Source of the DNA: Brachypodium distachyon
Lineage: Eukaryota > Streptophyta > Magnoliopsida > Poales > Poaceae
Direction of reading: 5' to 3'
DNA length: 64,000 bases
Assembly (NCBI RefSeq): GCF_000005505.3
Contig: NC_016132.3
Span: forward strand, 682,001 to 746,000
Positions 11,985 to 20,828 of this stretch are shown one piece after another. The position numbers and the translations under genes are program-made. Positions within the stretch are counted from its first letter, which is position 1. The number at the start of each line of letters is the position of its first letter. The notes beneath the pieces are model-generated. The model did not search any database, was not told where the DNA came from, and saw nothing but the letters and a program-made list of their open reading frames with translations.

Positions 11985-12393
11985 ATGGAGCGATCTTCTT
12001 CTTGCTCAGTCGCTCCAGCAGCCGTGGCAATAATCCTGGCCATCATATGCTGCTCCTTGCCATGCTCGGTGGCCATCCAAGGTATGCATATCTAGGTATA
12101 TTGTACAGCAAGATTAAGATTAAGTTTAAGTACTACTTGAACTAGCATATGCAGCAGTAAGTATGTATTGATGCAAGTTAAGTTTACATTTAACACATGA
12201 TTGATGCATGATGTATTTACATGCAGTACATGATCCAGACGGATACCGTCCGGGACCGAGTCCTCCGGCACCGAGAGCCCAGCCTGGGCGTCGTCCATAT
12301 CCAGATCCACGACCACGATGCCCGGGCTGCCCGCTGCCGTCGCCGCACCGCAAGACCCTCCAGCAGCAGCAAATAGTACATACTATCAACTGA
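11985..12393 (+). CDS. PepB: small secreted proline-rich peptide precursor
   Basis: Exons 11985-12081 and 12227-12393 join in phase 1 for 87 residues. Exon 1 is a signal peptide (MERSSSCSVAPAA, core VAIILAIICCSLPCSVA, ending IQ-G/V). Exon 2 begins V-HDPDGYRPGPSPPAPR, is rich in Pro and Arg, carries a CPGC (CxxC) pair, then the core PHRKTLQQQQ and the tail IVHTIN. Donor AAG|GTATGC and acceptor TGCAG|TACATG are clean. Compared with PepA the core lacks the extra Lys and the tail is short. Family function unknown; secretion is inferred from the signal peptide. Confidence 0.75.
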
Positions 12394-12690
12394 TGTATCG
12401 ATGAATATTCACCGGAGACGGGGTGGATATGTATTTTACCCGGCCCTCAAGAGACTGCCTCTCGGAAATTATTTATCCCTTTGAAAGGGGAAATGTTATG
12501 TCATTCTGCCTGGCTGTGAGTTCACCCATCGGCCGTACGTGCTAAGGGCGTGGCATCTAGTACTAGTACTGTGTTCCTAGGGGTCTAGATGAAATTGTGG
12601 AGAGATTGGCTGTATCTCATTCCATCGTTTTATATCCATATTTTGGAATATGTTGCATGAATAAGCTAATATCGTACGCCTTTTTTCTTT
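12394..12690. other. 3' flank of PepB; no gene seen
   Basis: This follows the PepB stop and is probably its 3' UTR plus spacer. It leads into the reverse-oriented LINE remnant. No open frame or repeat stands out. Confidence 0.35.
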
Positions 12691-12699
12691 GACAAGTAA

Positions 12700-12900
12700 A
12701 ATACCTCTTTACTCATTGGCAATCAAAGTTACATCTTTAAGAAGAAGAGGTATAATACTATCAGAGGGATTTTCTACCAAACTAAATCTAGCTAAATAAG
12801 CCAATTCATGAGTAACCTCATTTGCCTCACGGGGACAATGAACAAAGGTAACTTTGACGAGATCAGATGCAAGATAATAATAATCATCAAACACCGCTCC
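12700..12900 (-). mobile_element. LINE remnant: RNase H-like C-terminal domain
   Basis: On the minus strand the frame 12709-12894 reads FDDYYYLASDLVKVTFVHCP, then REANEVTHELAYLAR and SIIPLLLKDVTLIANE. The phrase with PREAN-x-VTHELA-x-LAR is the hallmark end of the RNase H-like domain that terminates many plant L1-type LINE polyproteins. Only about 60 codons remain and I see no reverse transcriptase beside it, so this is a 5'-truncated fragment. Confidence 0.65.
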
Positions 12901-13007
12901 AAGTCCTCATGAACGGCCCTCTTGATTCATAACATCAATCACCTCAGTGCTATCGGAGTCCTACGGTACGCCTTCACACTGAGGAACATGACTCATAGAG
13001 TCTCTTT

Positions 13008-13690
13008 GTATTTTTTAGAGCAACAATCTGGCTTGGCTTTATCGATTCGAGCGACAAAGTACAAAAGATCGATACACGAACGAACACAAATAATAAAGAT
13101 ACTCAACAAAACTAAAAACTTCGTTGTAGTCCTTCGAAGTAAACTTTTCTTGATCCATCATTCGCATCTTGATACTTCTTCACATATTCGTTGACAAACT
13201 TGCAGAATACCATGCTTGCACAAGCTGAACTAACCTCGGAGGTTTTGAAAAGCTGCCCACCTCAAACGGTGAGAACTTAAGATCATTGAACGCACCATGT
13301 CCGGAGTAATACCCTTTGCAAAACAAGCTGTAAAACTGCTTTTCCGTCGATGAATACACAAGAAAAAAGACCAGCAACCCAAAAAAACGTGTCGTGAGAA
13401 TCACTAACTCCATGGCATAGGTTGCAACGTCTACACCAGGACAATGAAGGAGCCAGGACACCAATTTTCTAGACGACGGCGTCTCCATCGCCAAGCTAGA
13501 CGTCACCGAGAAACACACAAAAATCTAACAAAAGAAAGTACCAAAACTTGATGCCAGACATTGATCCGTGGTTCCCCTCGTCTCTTAAAGCCAGATCGGT
13601 CATGAAAGACGAGAGAAACCGCCGGAGATTGAAGTTTCTTCGAAGCTAGACGACGGCGGCTAGGTTTCTCTTAGGAACCGTAATAGACCC
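13008..13690 (-). repeat. Dispersed element, copy 1 (minus orientation)
   Basis: On the minus strand this reads from GAAACCTAGCCGCCGTCG (about 13690) to ...GATTGTTGCTCTAAAAAA (about 13008). A second copy lies at 18527-19160 with the same order of motifs: CCTAGCCGCCG start, GGGGAACCACG, AATGATCTTAAGTTCTCACC, GGTTAGTTCAGCTT and an A-rich end. A frame at 13180-13518 shares FNDLKFSP and RLVQL with the second copy's frame. The A-tail end and the truncated-LINE neighbour at 12700-12900 suggest a non-LTR-type retroelement, but no domain is recognised. Confidence 0.6.
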
Positions 13691-13699
13691 AGGAACTCA

Positions 13700-14200
13700 A
13701 ACAAGGTCTAGCTGCTAAGCCCCTGCTTAGTTAATTTGGGTCATCGGTTGCGTTGTGTGGACGGGCAGCTGGGCTGAAAACCCAGTTTGAGGATCGTGCT
13801 AGGTTGGGCTGAAATTCACTGAGCCGTCGCTAAAGGGTTTCGCAGGTTGCCTTTTTTTTTCTTTGAGAATGTTTCGCAGGTTTGCCTGACTGAGCTGGCC
13901 GGAAGACATGGACAAAGTTGGGCTTTCATTAGGCTTTCGGCCCAAGAAAGCGCGTTGTGACTGATGGCGCTCATAAGAGTTGTCGTGCTGCCTCTAAAAA
14001 AAAAGTTGTCATGCTGAAATCCTTCAAGTTGTGCTAAAATTCACTACTGGGGATTCACTTGACAAACGTAAGTACTCTCGATCGATATCGCTGGAGCTAC
14101 GTATGCACGTACTCCCAGACAATTGCGTGCCAGCTACTTGTCGAGTTGTCGTTGTCATAAGGCAATTAAATCTCCCAAAACCGATCCCTAGCTAGTAGCT
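13700..14200. other. Spacer before PepC; no gene seen
   Basis: This holds no gene that I can support. It ends in the conserved upstream block of the peptide family: GTCGTTGTCATAAGGCAATT from about 14148, which matches CATTCTCATAAGGCAAAAAT upstream of PepB and GTCGTTGTCAAAAGAGACG upstream of PepE. Confidence 0.4.
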
Positions 14201-14205
14201 ACGGT

Positions 14206-14270
14206 AGACCGGTCGGTGAGCCGACAACGACTTTGACCGGCTACAGCGGCTATTGGGAGTCTTTGCGCCA
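14206..14270 (+). promoter_or_regulatory. PepC promoter: W-box block
   Basis: The sequence AGACCGGTCGGTGAGCCGAC is followed by GACTTTGACC (W-box core 14233-14238) and GGGAGTCTTTGCG (14255-14267). The start AGACCGGTCGG recurs exactly at 14625, where it has become joined to the end of PepC exon 1 and serves as the PepD promoter. A TACATAAAC TATA-like box lies at about 14389. Confidence 0.55.
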
Positions 14271-14535
14271 TGAAACCGAGCTAGCACATGCAGCGGCAGT
14301 ACGGTACCGCGCATAGGACTAGTACTCCACTGTTAATGTTTGACCTCTTAATCTCTACTATGCTATGCATGCACGTGTACATAAACTAACGAGGTTACTC
14401 GATCTGTCGATCACAAGCAAGGCAAACGCTTGCTGACTTGTTATCACGTCGAAGCTAGCGTAACTCAGCCCAGTGAGCCCAGCCCACAGCCCCACAGCAG
14501 AGACAATTCTCAACAATCAAGAGGATCGATCATGC

Positions 14536-14727
14536 ATGGAGCCATCTTTTTCTTCAGTGGCACCAGCAGCCGTGGTCATCCTGGCCATCATATGCTGCTC
14601 CCTGCCATGCTCCGTTGCCTTGGAAGACCGGTCGGGAGCCGACAACTTTGACCGGCCAGCGGCTATACTGGTTGCTCCATCAAAGTGTGAAACCGAGCTA
14701 GCACACATGCGGTACAGTACCGCGTAG
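14536..14727 (+). pseudogene. PepC: orphan signal-peptide exon fused to the PepD promoter
   Basis: ATG at 14536 opens a normal family exon 1 (MEPSFSSVAPAA, core VVILAIICCSLPCSVAL, then E). At the exact exon/intron boundary the usual GAAG|GTATG reads GAAG|ACCGG: the intron and exon 2 are gone and the sequence continues directly into the duplicated promoter of PepD. The frame runs on through that promoter, W-box included (GADNFDRP), and stops at 14725-14727, giving a 63-residue open frame with a signal peptide and a wholly new tail ending AHMRYSTA. It lacks the RKTLQ core. Most likely it is a by-product of tandem duplication with a unit of about 419 bp (14206 to 14625). It might be a new secreted peptide if transcribed, or its exon 1 might splice from a cryptic donor. 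Confidence 0.7.
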
Positions 14728-14800
14728 GACGACCAGTCGACCAGTACTCCATATGAGGCTGTGTTTGAGGTAGTACTATATGCACGTGTATATAAACCAA
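14625..14800 (+). promoter_or_regulatory. PepD promoter (duplicated from PepC promoter)
   Basis: AGACCGGTCGGGAGCCGACA begins at 14625, with the W-box TTGACC at 14648-14653. The tract GTGAAACCGAGCTAGCACA (about 14687-14705) and the TATATAAACCAA box (14789-14800) repeat the PepC upstream region. The first 100 bp overlap the PepC open frame. Confidence 0.6.
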
Positions 14801-14889
14801 TGAGGTTACTCGATCTGTCGATCAAAAGGCAAGGTAAGCAGAGACGCAGGAGTACAATTTTCATCGACAATTAAGAGGATCGATCGACC

Positions 14890-15424
14890 ATGGAGCCATC
14901 TTCTTCTTCTTCAGTCGGAGCAGCAGCCGTGGTAATCCTGGCCATCATGTGCTGCTCCCTGCCATGCTCCATGGCCGTCGAAGGTATGCACGTAATATGT
15001 CATACTGTAATACTCCCTCCAATTCTAAATTAATTGTTGTCGAAATATTATATGTATTTAGACATTTTTTAAGAATAGATATATTCATATTTGGATAAAT
15101 TTGAGTTAAGAATTTAGAATCACAGAAAGTACTGTATCACGAGATTGCGTACTCGTACTATAGCATCCATGCAGTAATATGCATATGTAAATATTTTATG
15201 CAATTAAGCTTAAGTGACCATTGTGCATATTATAAATTCATGCAGTTAAAGGAAGCCATGTGGGGCCGCGTCCTCCGGCGCCGACGGGCCACCCGGCACC
15301 GCATGAATGCTGGGGTTGCGCGCCGCCGCCGCTGCCGCCGCCGGCACTTGCTGCCGCGGCGCCGCACCGCAAGACCCTGCAGCAGCAGCAGCAGCAGCAG
15401 CCGCCGCCTGTCCCTTACGTATGA
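14890..15424 (+). CDS. PepD: small secreted proline-rich peptide precursor
   Basis: Exons 14890-14983 and 15246-15424 join in phase 1 for 90 residues. The signal peptide is MEPSSSSSVGAAA plus VVILAIMCCSLPCSMAV, close to PepC. Exon 2 begins V-KGSHVGPRPPAPTGHP, has a CWGC (CxxC) pair, then APPPLPPPALAAAA and the core PHRKTLQ followed by a polyglutamine run (CAG repeats) and PPPVPYV. The intron holds a Stowaway-like MITE. The CAG tract after the core is likely length-variable between accessions. PepA, PepB and PepD form a CxxC subgroup distinct from PepE-G. Confidence 0.74.
15013..15132. mobile_element. Stowaway MITE in the PepD intron
   Basis: TA-CTCCCTCCAATTCTAAATT at 15011 begins a standard Stowaway; the right end (AATTTAGAATCACAGAAAGTA) is its inverted partner with a few changes. 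The insertion accounts for most of the extra length of this intron (262 bp against 82-145 bp in four paralogues). Confidence 0.75.
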
Positions 15425-15780
15425 TCAAAACACTAGCACTGATTGTGTAAAGACGAAGTTGTTTTCTGTTTGTAATTAAGGCTATTCGGGCGGCCCTTAT
15501 ATAATTGGGGGCTTTTACTTTGTTGTATTCTGGCCCCGCTAGCTGAGCTTTCTCTAGCCCTCACCACACAGTTGGGCCATCTTTCTTTTGTTGTATTTTG
15601 CAATATAGAACGACATTTAAAAACGAAGAAGTGCTTCTTCTGTTTTACTCCTGGTATAAAAAGATCTGAGAGATATGCTTTGTTTAATCCCGCCTGCAAC
15701 GAGCTTGCAATCACAATGATCAGAGAATCTGTTTATTGATGGTCAGCTACAGATTACAGATCGATCTCAAACAGTCTACT
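15425..15780. other. 3' flank of PepD; no gene seen
   Basis: Probable 3' UTR and spacer. I see no open frame, repeat or relic worth naming before the PepE promoter. Confidence 0.35.
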
Positions 15781-15850
15781 TGTCGTTGTCAAAAGAGACG
15801 AAATTTCCAGGTTCCCTTAATTCCCTATTGACCGATCCAGACCGGGAGGA

Positions 15851-15892
15851 CTTTGACCATTGGAGTCGTTGCGACTTGCGAGTTATATATAC
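15851..15892 (+). promoter_or_regulatory. PepE promoter: W-box, GGAGTCGTTGCG and TATA
   Basis: GGGAGGACTTTGACC holds the W-box at 15853-15858. TGGAGTCGTTGCG follows at 15861 and TTATATATAC at about 15883-15892. Spacing and order match PepB and PepC. A second TTGACC lies some 28 bp upstream, within CCCTATTGACCGATCC. Confidence 0.55.
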
Positions 15893-16109
15893 CGAGCCCT
15901 TCATCAATACGAGTCTTCAGCACGGGTCTACTATTACGTATAACTAGTACTACTGGAACGACTTAATTAATGTTCTGCTCCTTACTACGAGTGTACTCCA
16001 AGGAGTATAAAATTCGTATTCGATCCCAAGGCAAGGCACACACCGTCCCCCTGCAAACCTTACAAAACCACAGCTTACATACAGCAGATAATTAGTACTC
16101 CAAAGGATC

Positions 16110-16449
16110 ATGGCGCGAGCTTCTTCTTCTTCTTCCATCGGGCTCAAGCGCGGCGTTGTGCTCCTTGCTCTCATATGCTGTTTCTCGTTGGCGGAGGCCC
16201 AAGGTACGGAATTAATATTCTACGTTAAGTTGTGGTTGATCATTGATATATATGATCGATATGATCTTATATACACATGATGCAGTTCTTCATCCGGATG
16301 GAAACCGGGAGCCGTCGGTTCCCCCGTCGCCGCAGTCCGGGAAGCAGTTCGGGCAGGCGCCGTCCGAAGCTCCGCCGTCGCCGCCGCCACCGCCGGCAAC
16401 GTTTGCACCGAACCGCAAGACACTGCAGGCTGTTGCGGGCTTCCATTGA
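16110..16449 (+). CDS. PepE: small secreted proline-rich peptide precursor
   Basis: Exons 16110-16203 and 16286-16449 join in phase 1 for 85 residues, with the shortest intron of the family (82 bp). The signal peptide is MARASSSSSIGLKR plus GVVLLALICCFSLAEAQ-G. Exon 2 begins V-LHPDGNREPSVPPSPQ, then a proline-rich spacer (SEAPPSPPPPPATFA), the core PNRKTLQ and the tail AVAGFH. There is no CxxC pair. The HPDG, PPSP and RKTLQ landmarks are the clearest here, making this a good reference member. The tail (A-V-A-x-F-H) is shared only with PepF. Confidence 0.77.
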
Positions 16450-17100
16450 TTACACGCGCGTATGTATGAAGTATGAAGCACTGCTGAGCATGATGACCGA
16501 ATTAGATAAAGATGTTGTGTGTTTGTGCATGCGCCAGCCACACCTAGCTACCTGCTACCGGCCGGTGTCGATCAGAGTCTCATTTTCTTTCCGTGTTTCT
16601 ACTGAACCTCGAGGACCTCGATCTGGTTGATAAGTTACACTGTGAAAGTTGTTTGCAAGCCTGCCTAGGCAATATATGTGTAACTTACATAATTGTAAAC
16701 CTATTGAGATGTTGTATCATTTTTATCTACAATACAAAATCAGTTTTGCTATATATCTCTAAGACGAGTGAGAAATAAGTATGTCTATGTCGTCGATGCA
16801 AACATCAACTACGTGCAAGTGCAAATGACGAGAAAATAATTAATTCTAGAACTTGGAGTAGAGCACCGCGATGTACGTACATGTTCATCCTTGTCTTCTT
16901 TCTTGAACTTCTGTTTGGAAGATCATTTCTGAACTTAGCTTAATTAGCTGCTAGCTCCTGAATTTTCAGAAAAAAAAGATAGCATGTTCTCCAGCGTTTT
17001 GGACATGCATGTGGAGACACACGCGGAATGTCCACGCACACAGCACGTACTAGAACTGGCGCCACGCGGCCACGGGCACAAACATACACATGCATGCATG
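16450..17100. other. Spacer between PepE and PepF; no gene seen
   Basis: No gene is supported. A short stretch near 16921-16945 (GATCATTTCTGAACTTAGCT) resembles the GATCATTTCTGAACTTTAGC motif that is repeated in the X1 intron (21062 and 21259), hinting at a common small repeat or old duplication. Confidence 0.4.
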
Positions 17101-17127
17101 TATGCTGAATTTCCCAAAACACCCCTG

Positions 17128-17304
17128 TTGACCCCTGGACGACGACTTTGACCATTATTTGGAATCCTGTATGCGAGTCGTCGCCAAGAAGAGGAGAAGA
17201 GAAATTCCCTCTACCGATCTAGTTTTGACCATCTGCCACTCATCTGTACTCCGTATGTGACTGTCCCATATATTTCTACATGTGTGCATCGATCCTCTAT
17301 AAAA
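17128..17304 (+). promoter_or_regulatory. PepF promoter: three W-boxes and TATA
   Basis: TTGACC occurs at 17128-17133, 17148-17153 (within GACGACGACTTTGACC) and 17225-17230. A TATAAAA box begins at about 17298, roughly 70 bp before the ATG. GCGAGTCGTCGCC (about 17174) is a worn form of the GAGTCTTTGCG block. Confidence 0.55.
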
Positions 17305-17369
17305 TGCGCTAGAATTGATCACAACTAATTAAGCCGGGCGGAGACTGGAATTAAAATCGATCAAATCAT

Positions 17370-18105
17370 ATGGCGCGTTCGTCTTCGTCTTCTTCTTCTT
17401 CCTTGGCACGCGCCGTGGCAATGCTGCTTCTCATCACATGGATCTGCTCTTCCTTGGCTTCGGCGGCGCCCAAAGGTACACCCATCCATCCGGCCGGGCT
17501 TTTTTTTTTTTTACGAAATTAAGGAAGAGTATAATACAGAACAGAACAAAAGGCGAGGCTATACGTGTTAGTATATTTTTTAGTCACTAGTGTTTTTGCT
17601 ATTTGAGAGTTTTGGGTGTTCACCCAAAACACTTAAAAACCCAAATACTAGTGTTTTTAAAAAAAACACTAATTTGAGAAGTGTTTTAATTTGGTAAAAA
17701 ATGGAGTGTTTTGTTGGGAAAACTAGGAATAATCCCCTCCAAACCCTTCCTATCAAACAATCATTTGAGGTTTGCAGTGTTTTTCAATTTGGAGTGGTTT
17801 ATATCTTAGAAAACACTTAAAAACTCTAGTAGCAAACAGGGTCTAAAGGGGAAAAATAAAACAGCAGGGCCGGGCTTTATCATCATAACCTTCTGTCTCC
17901 TTCTACACTTACGTCCGGAATTAATTAATGATGGTCAATTGTTGCAGGTGCTCCGGCCGGAAACCGTGTGCCAATAATGACTCCTCCGTCGCCGCGCTTC
18001 CCGTCGCCGAGGCGGCCAGGCCAGGCGCCGTTCGTCGCTCCGCCGCCGCCACTGGCAACGTTTGCACCAAATCGCAAGACCCTGGCTGTTGCGAGCTTCC
18101 ATTGA
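17370..18105 (+). CDS. PepF: small secreted proline-rich peptide precursor
   Basis: Exons 17370-17475 and 17948-18105 join in phase 1 for 87 residues. The signal peptide is MARSSSSSSSSLAR plus AVAMLLLITWICSSLASAAPK-G. Exon 2 begins G-APAGNRVPIMTPPSPRFP, so HPDG has changed to APAG. PPSP, RRPGQAP and APPPPLATFA lead to the core PNRKTLA (Q to A) and tail VASFH. No cysteine is present in the mature region. It is closest to PepE in the C-terminal half. The intron (472 bp) is enlarged by an inserted element. Confidence 0.74.
17500..17880. mobile_element. Insertion in the PepF intron, possible MITE
   Basis: The intron contains self-complementary AT-rich sequence: TTTGGGTGTTCACCCAAA at about 17629 is a near-perfect palindrome, and GTGTTTT/AAAACAC motifs recur in both orientations between 17587 and 17830. 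Paralogous introns lack this block. The ends were not resolved, so the boundaries and class are uncertain. Confidence 0.4.
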
Positions 18106-18520
18106 TCATCGATCCTGCGTACGCTTGTATACGTACGTACTATGAAGTACAGTATGAACCACTGATGCACGGCCCAATTGGATGAAGATGTTGTTGTATG
18201 TTTGCATGTGCGCCTGTATAGGCATGGCCACACCTATTTAATTAACGGTCAACTAACTAGTTAGCGGTCAACTAACGGTAGTGAAATATTTATACCCTAC
18301 GCATAATTTGAGTGACAAATATGGAATTTCTGCATCCAATGTGCTGCAATATGCCTGCACATATATGAGTAATAAGATGTGTTATGCTTTCTCTTATGAT
18401 TTTAACATTAATTTTGCCTTACGAACGGCTCTGATCCACGCGGGTGCCACTGGTTCATGCATGCATGCGTTTTTATATTCATGATCTTTGAACGATTATT
18501 ATTGTGTCTCATTATACATG
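18106..18520. other. 3' flank of PepF; no gene seen
   Basis: Probable 3' UTR and spacer, leading into the second dispersed element. Contains a direct GGTCAACTAAC repeat near 18246-18275. No gene supported. Confidence 0.35.
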
Positions 18521-18526
18521 TATGGT

Positions 18527-19160
18527 TTTTTAGAACAACGATCTGCCTTTATTTATTCAACGAATAAAGTACATCTGATAGAAAAAACTAAAACGATAAC
18601 AAAGATTTTGGATAAATTAAAAGTTACATCAAAAATCTTTGAAGCCAACTTCTCTAACTGCGTCTTTTGCATATTGATGTTTCTCCAAATCTCAGGTGAC
18701 GAAACAGAAGAAGACCAAACCTACATAAGCTGAACTAGCCTTGTAGGTTTTACTGAGCTGCATGAGCCATCCACCCCAGCGGGTGAGAACTTAAGATCAT
18801 TAAACGTGCGGTGGCCGGGGACACACCTGTCGCAAGACAGGTTGTCAAACCATTGAATCATCGCCGAACCGATGAGAAAGAAGACCAAAATCACGAAATT
18901 ACGAGCCGTGAGATCCACAAATTTTATGGAGTAGACCATGATAGCCACGCCAGAACAGGGATGGAGCCGGGAGACCAAAAATCCGAACGTTATCGCCTCC
19001 ACCGTCAAGACGCCGTCGCCAAGGATACACAAAACCTTATAAAAAGGTACTAAGACGATGGCCAGATGTTGATTCGTGGTTCCCCTCACCTCCTGGTGGC
19101 CAATAGGCTACCGGAGATGAGGGGAACCGACGAAGACGGCACCAATGGTTTTGCTCCTTG
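18527..19160 (-). repeat. Dispersed element, copy 2 (minus orientation)
   Basis: This is the partner of the element at 13008-13690, same orientation. It shares the CCTAGCCGCCG start, GGGGAACCACGAATC, AATGATCTTAAGTTCTCACC and the terminal TTGTTCTAAAAAACC. The frame 18721-19089 shares FNDLKFSP and RLVQL with copy 1. The two copies bracket PepC to PepF and could act as substrates for unequal exchange. Confidence 0.6.
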
Positions 19161-19193
19161 CGGCGGCTAGGGTTTCACGAACTCTGGATATTA

Positions 19194-19306
19194 CTTCCTC
19201 CGTCCCATATTAAGTGACTTTTTATTACATGTATCTAGACGCATTTTAGACATAGATACATTCATATTTGGGCAAATTTGGGTCACTTAATATGGGACGG
19301 GGGAAG
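19194..19306. mobile_element. Stowaway MITE
   Basis: The left end is TA-CTTCCTCCGTCCCATATTAA and the right end TTAATATGGGACGGGGGAAG-TA. The termini are inverted repeats of about 22 bp with a TA target duplication. The interior has the usual ACATGTATCTAGACGC. Confidence 0.85.
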
Positions 19307-19309
19307 TAT

Positions 19310-19780
19310 ATATGTATGTAATATCTGTTCCGTGCTTAGGCGTTGCCTAAAATCCGTGCTTAGAAAATGCAAAACAAGGGAACAGCCAAACAGCCCAAAA
19401 AGCCAGCCTAAAACCTTGCTCTACACGAGAAAACTGGAAAACCTTGCCTAAAATCTGGCAAAGTTTTTGCCAACTCTGGGCTACTTTACGCCTTACGGTA
19501 GTGACCTAGCCTTGCACCCTCCTGTCCCCTGCTTAGGCGTTGGGCCTTTGGGCCGCGACAACGGGCCTCAAGCCTGTCGACGGACCTGCATTAGCGTACG
19601 CATGCATGTGTTCTCAACGGCGTTCGCTCAAAAAAAAAGTGTTCTCAACGGCTAGCATCACGACTGTAGATCTTCAGACATGCATATTCATATCCTAAAG
19701 GAAGATTACAGAAATTAATTAGTGAAGCACGGAGCATAGCCGCAAGGATCGGCGACTCTGATTTATAATGTGTTGTCCTG
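19310..19780. other. Spacer before PepG; no gene seen
   Basis: Contains GCTTAGGCGTTGCCTAAAAT-like short repeats between about 19336 and 19545 but no gene or relic that I can name. Confidence 0.35.
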
Positions 19781-19790
19781 TTGACCGATA

Positions 19791-19807
19791 GAGGGACGAC
19801 TTTGACC
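19791..19807 (+). promoter_or_regulatory. PepG promoter: paired W-boxes
   Basis: TTGACC at 19791-19796 and again at 19802-19807 within GGGACGACTTTGACCACC. The GACGACTTTGACC block is identical to that of PepF. The ATG is about 100 bp downstream; no clear TATA box was found. Confidence 0.5.
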
Positions 19808-19902
19808 ACCAGCGCCGCTAATATCGAGAAGATAAGTTTGAGCCTACCTACATATCTTCAGTGTAGGAAGCGCACAGCACAGCAGCATTACGGATGATTC
19901 AT

Positions 19903-20345
19903 ATGGAGCTAATCTCCTCCTCCTCCTCTTCTTCTTCTTCGCTCGCACGCAGCGGCGTCGCCTTCCTAGCTCTCACCATATGCTGTTCCATGGCATTTTG
20001 CTCGGCGGCGGCGGCGGCGGCCCAAGGTAATTACTCCAACTAAGGGTGTTTATTTACTGTATTTATATGCAAGTGCAAATGCAGTAAGTTCACAATGACG
20101 ATTGATTCATGATACGTATATGTATTAATGTATATATGTTATGTGTACGGATTGCAGATGCAGTAGATCATCCGGACGGAGGCCATGTGCCAGTTAATCC
20201 TCCCCCGTCGCCGTGGTTCCCGTGGCCAAGGCGGCCGGGAAAGGCGCCGCTCTTCGTTCTGGCGCCGCCACCGCCATTGCCGGAGACGAAGACGCTCGCA
20301 GGGCCGCACCGCAAGACCCTGCAGCAGAAGACTGTTGCGAATTAG
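19903..20345 (+). CDS. PepG: small secreted proline-rich peptide precursor
   Basis: Exons 19903-20026 and 20164-20345 join in phase 1 for 101 residues. An in-frame ATG at 19894 would add three residues. The signal peptide is MELI plus a Ser run, LARSGVAFLALTICCSMAFCS and an Ala run ending AQ-G. Exon 2 begins V-DHPDGGHVPVNPPPSPWFP, followed by WPRRPGKAPLFVLAPPPPLP, the core GPHRKTLQQ and tail KTVAN. Two acceptors six bases apart (after CAG at 20157 and at 20163) are both in frame; I chose the second because it gives the family's V-x-HPDG start, and the first would add two residues (D-A). No CxxC pair. Confidence 0.75.
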
Positions 20346-20670
20346 TAGTAGTAACTTTGTTTGAGATCAATCAATCAGTGGTCATTTCTTCCCCCACATT
20401 ATTGTAGGCTGGCCACTGATAGCCTATATGTACGTACACGTGGCGTGACTCTGTGTGTAACTTGCTTCAGATGCCTTTTCTTTAATTTTTCCCCACATTG
20501 TAATCTTTTTGTGACTCTTAATATTTGAGATGCTAATTGACTGCCCTGCTAGTGTGTGTGAGGCCGGTTCGCTTGTTAATTTGTTAATAAGTTAGACTTG
20601 AGATGTTCTGATGTAAGTGACGCGTCAGTAAGAAACGTACGTGTAAGCTAATACAGAGATCGATGTAGTT

Positions 20671-20718
20671 TTGACCGCAAGGATTTGGTTCGATACAGTC
20701 ATCAATGTATCACACGTG
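20671..20718 (+). promoter_or_regulatory. X1 promoter block: W-box and G-box
   Basis: GTAGTTTTGACCGCAAGGAT (W-box 20671-20676) is followed by CGATACAGTCATCAATGTAT and CACACGTGCG (CACGTG G-box). The same string with few changes lies upstream of X2 at about 28513-28570. Both blocks are roughly 110-300 bp before their ATGs. Confidence 0.55.
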
Positions 20719-20828
20719 CGAAACCAAAGATGCCTTTTCTCTGACAGCCTCCAACAAAAAGATTCAGAAACAAGACCAGAAGAGCAAAGGGATTCAGTGG
20801 AGATCGACACATCTTTCAGCGAGTGCTC

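Noticed and set aside
11058..20345. PepA-G as hydroxyproline-rich systemins or extensins
   Set aside because: There are proline clusters, but no SPPPP repeats or systemin motif; the RKTLQ core is separate from known families. Kept as unassigned.
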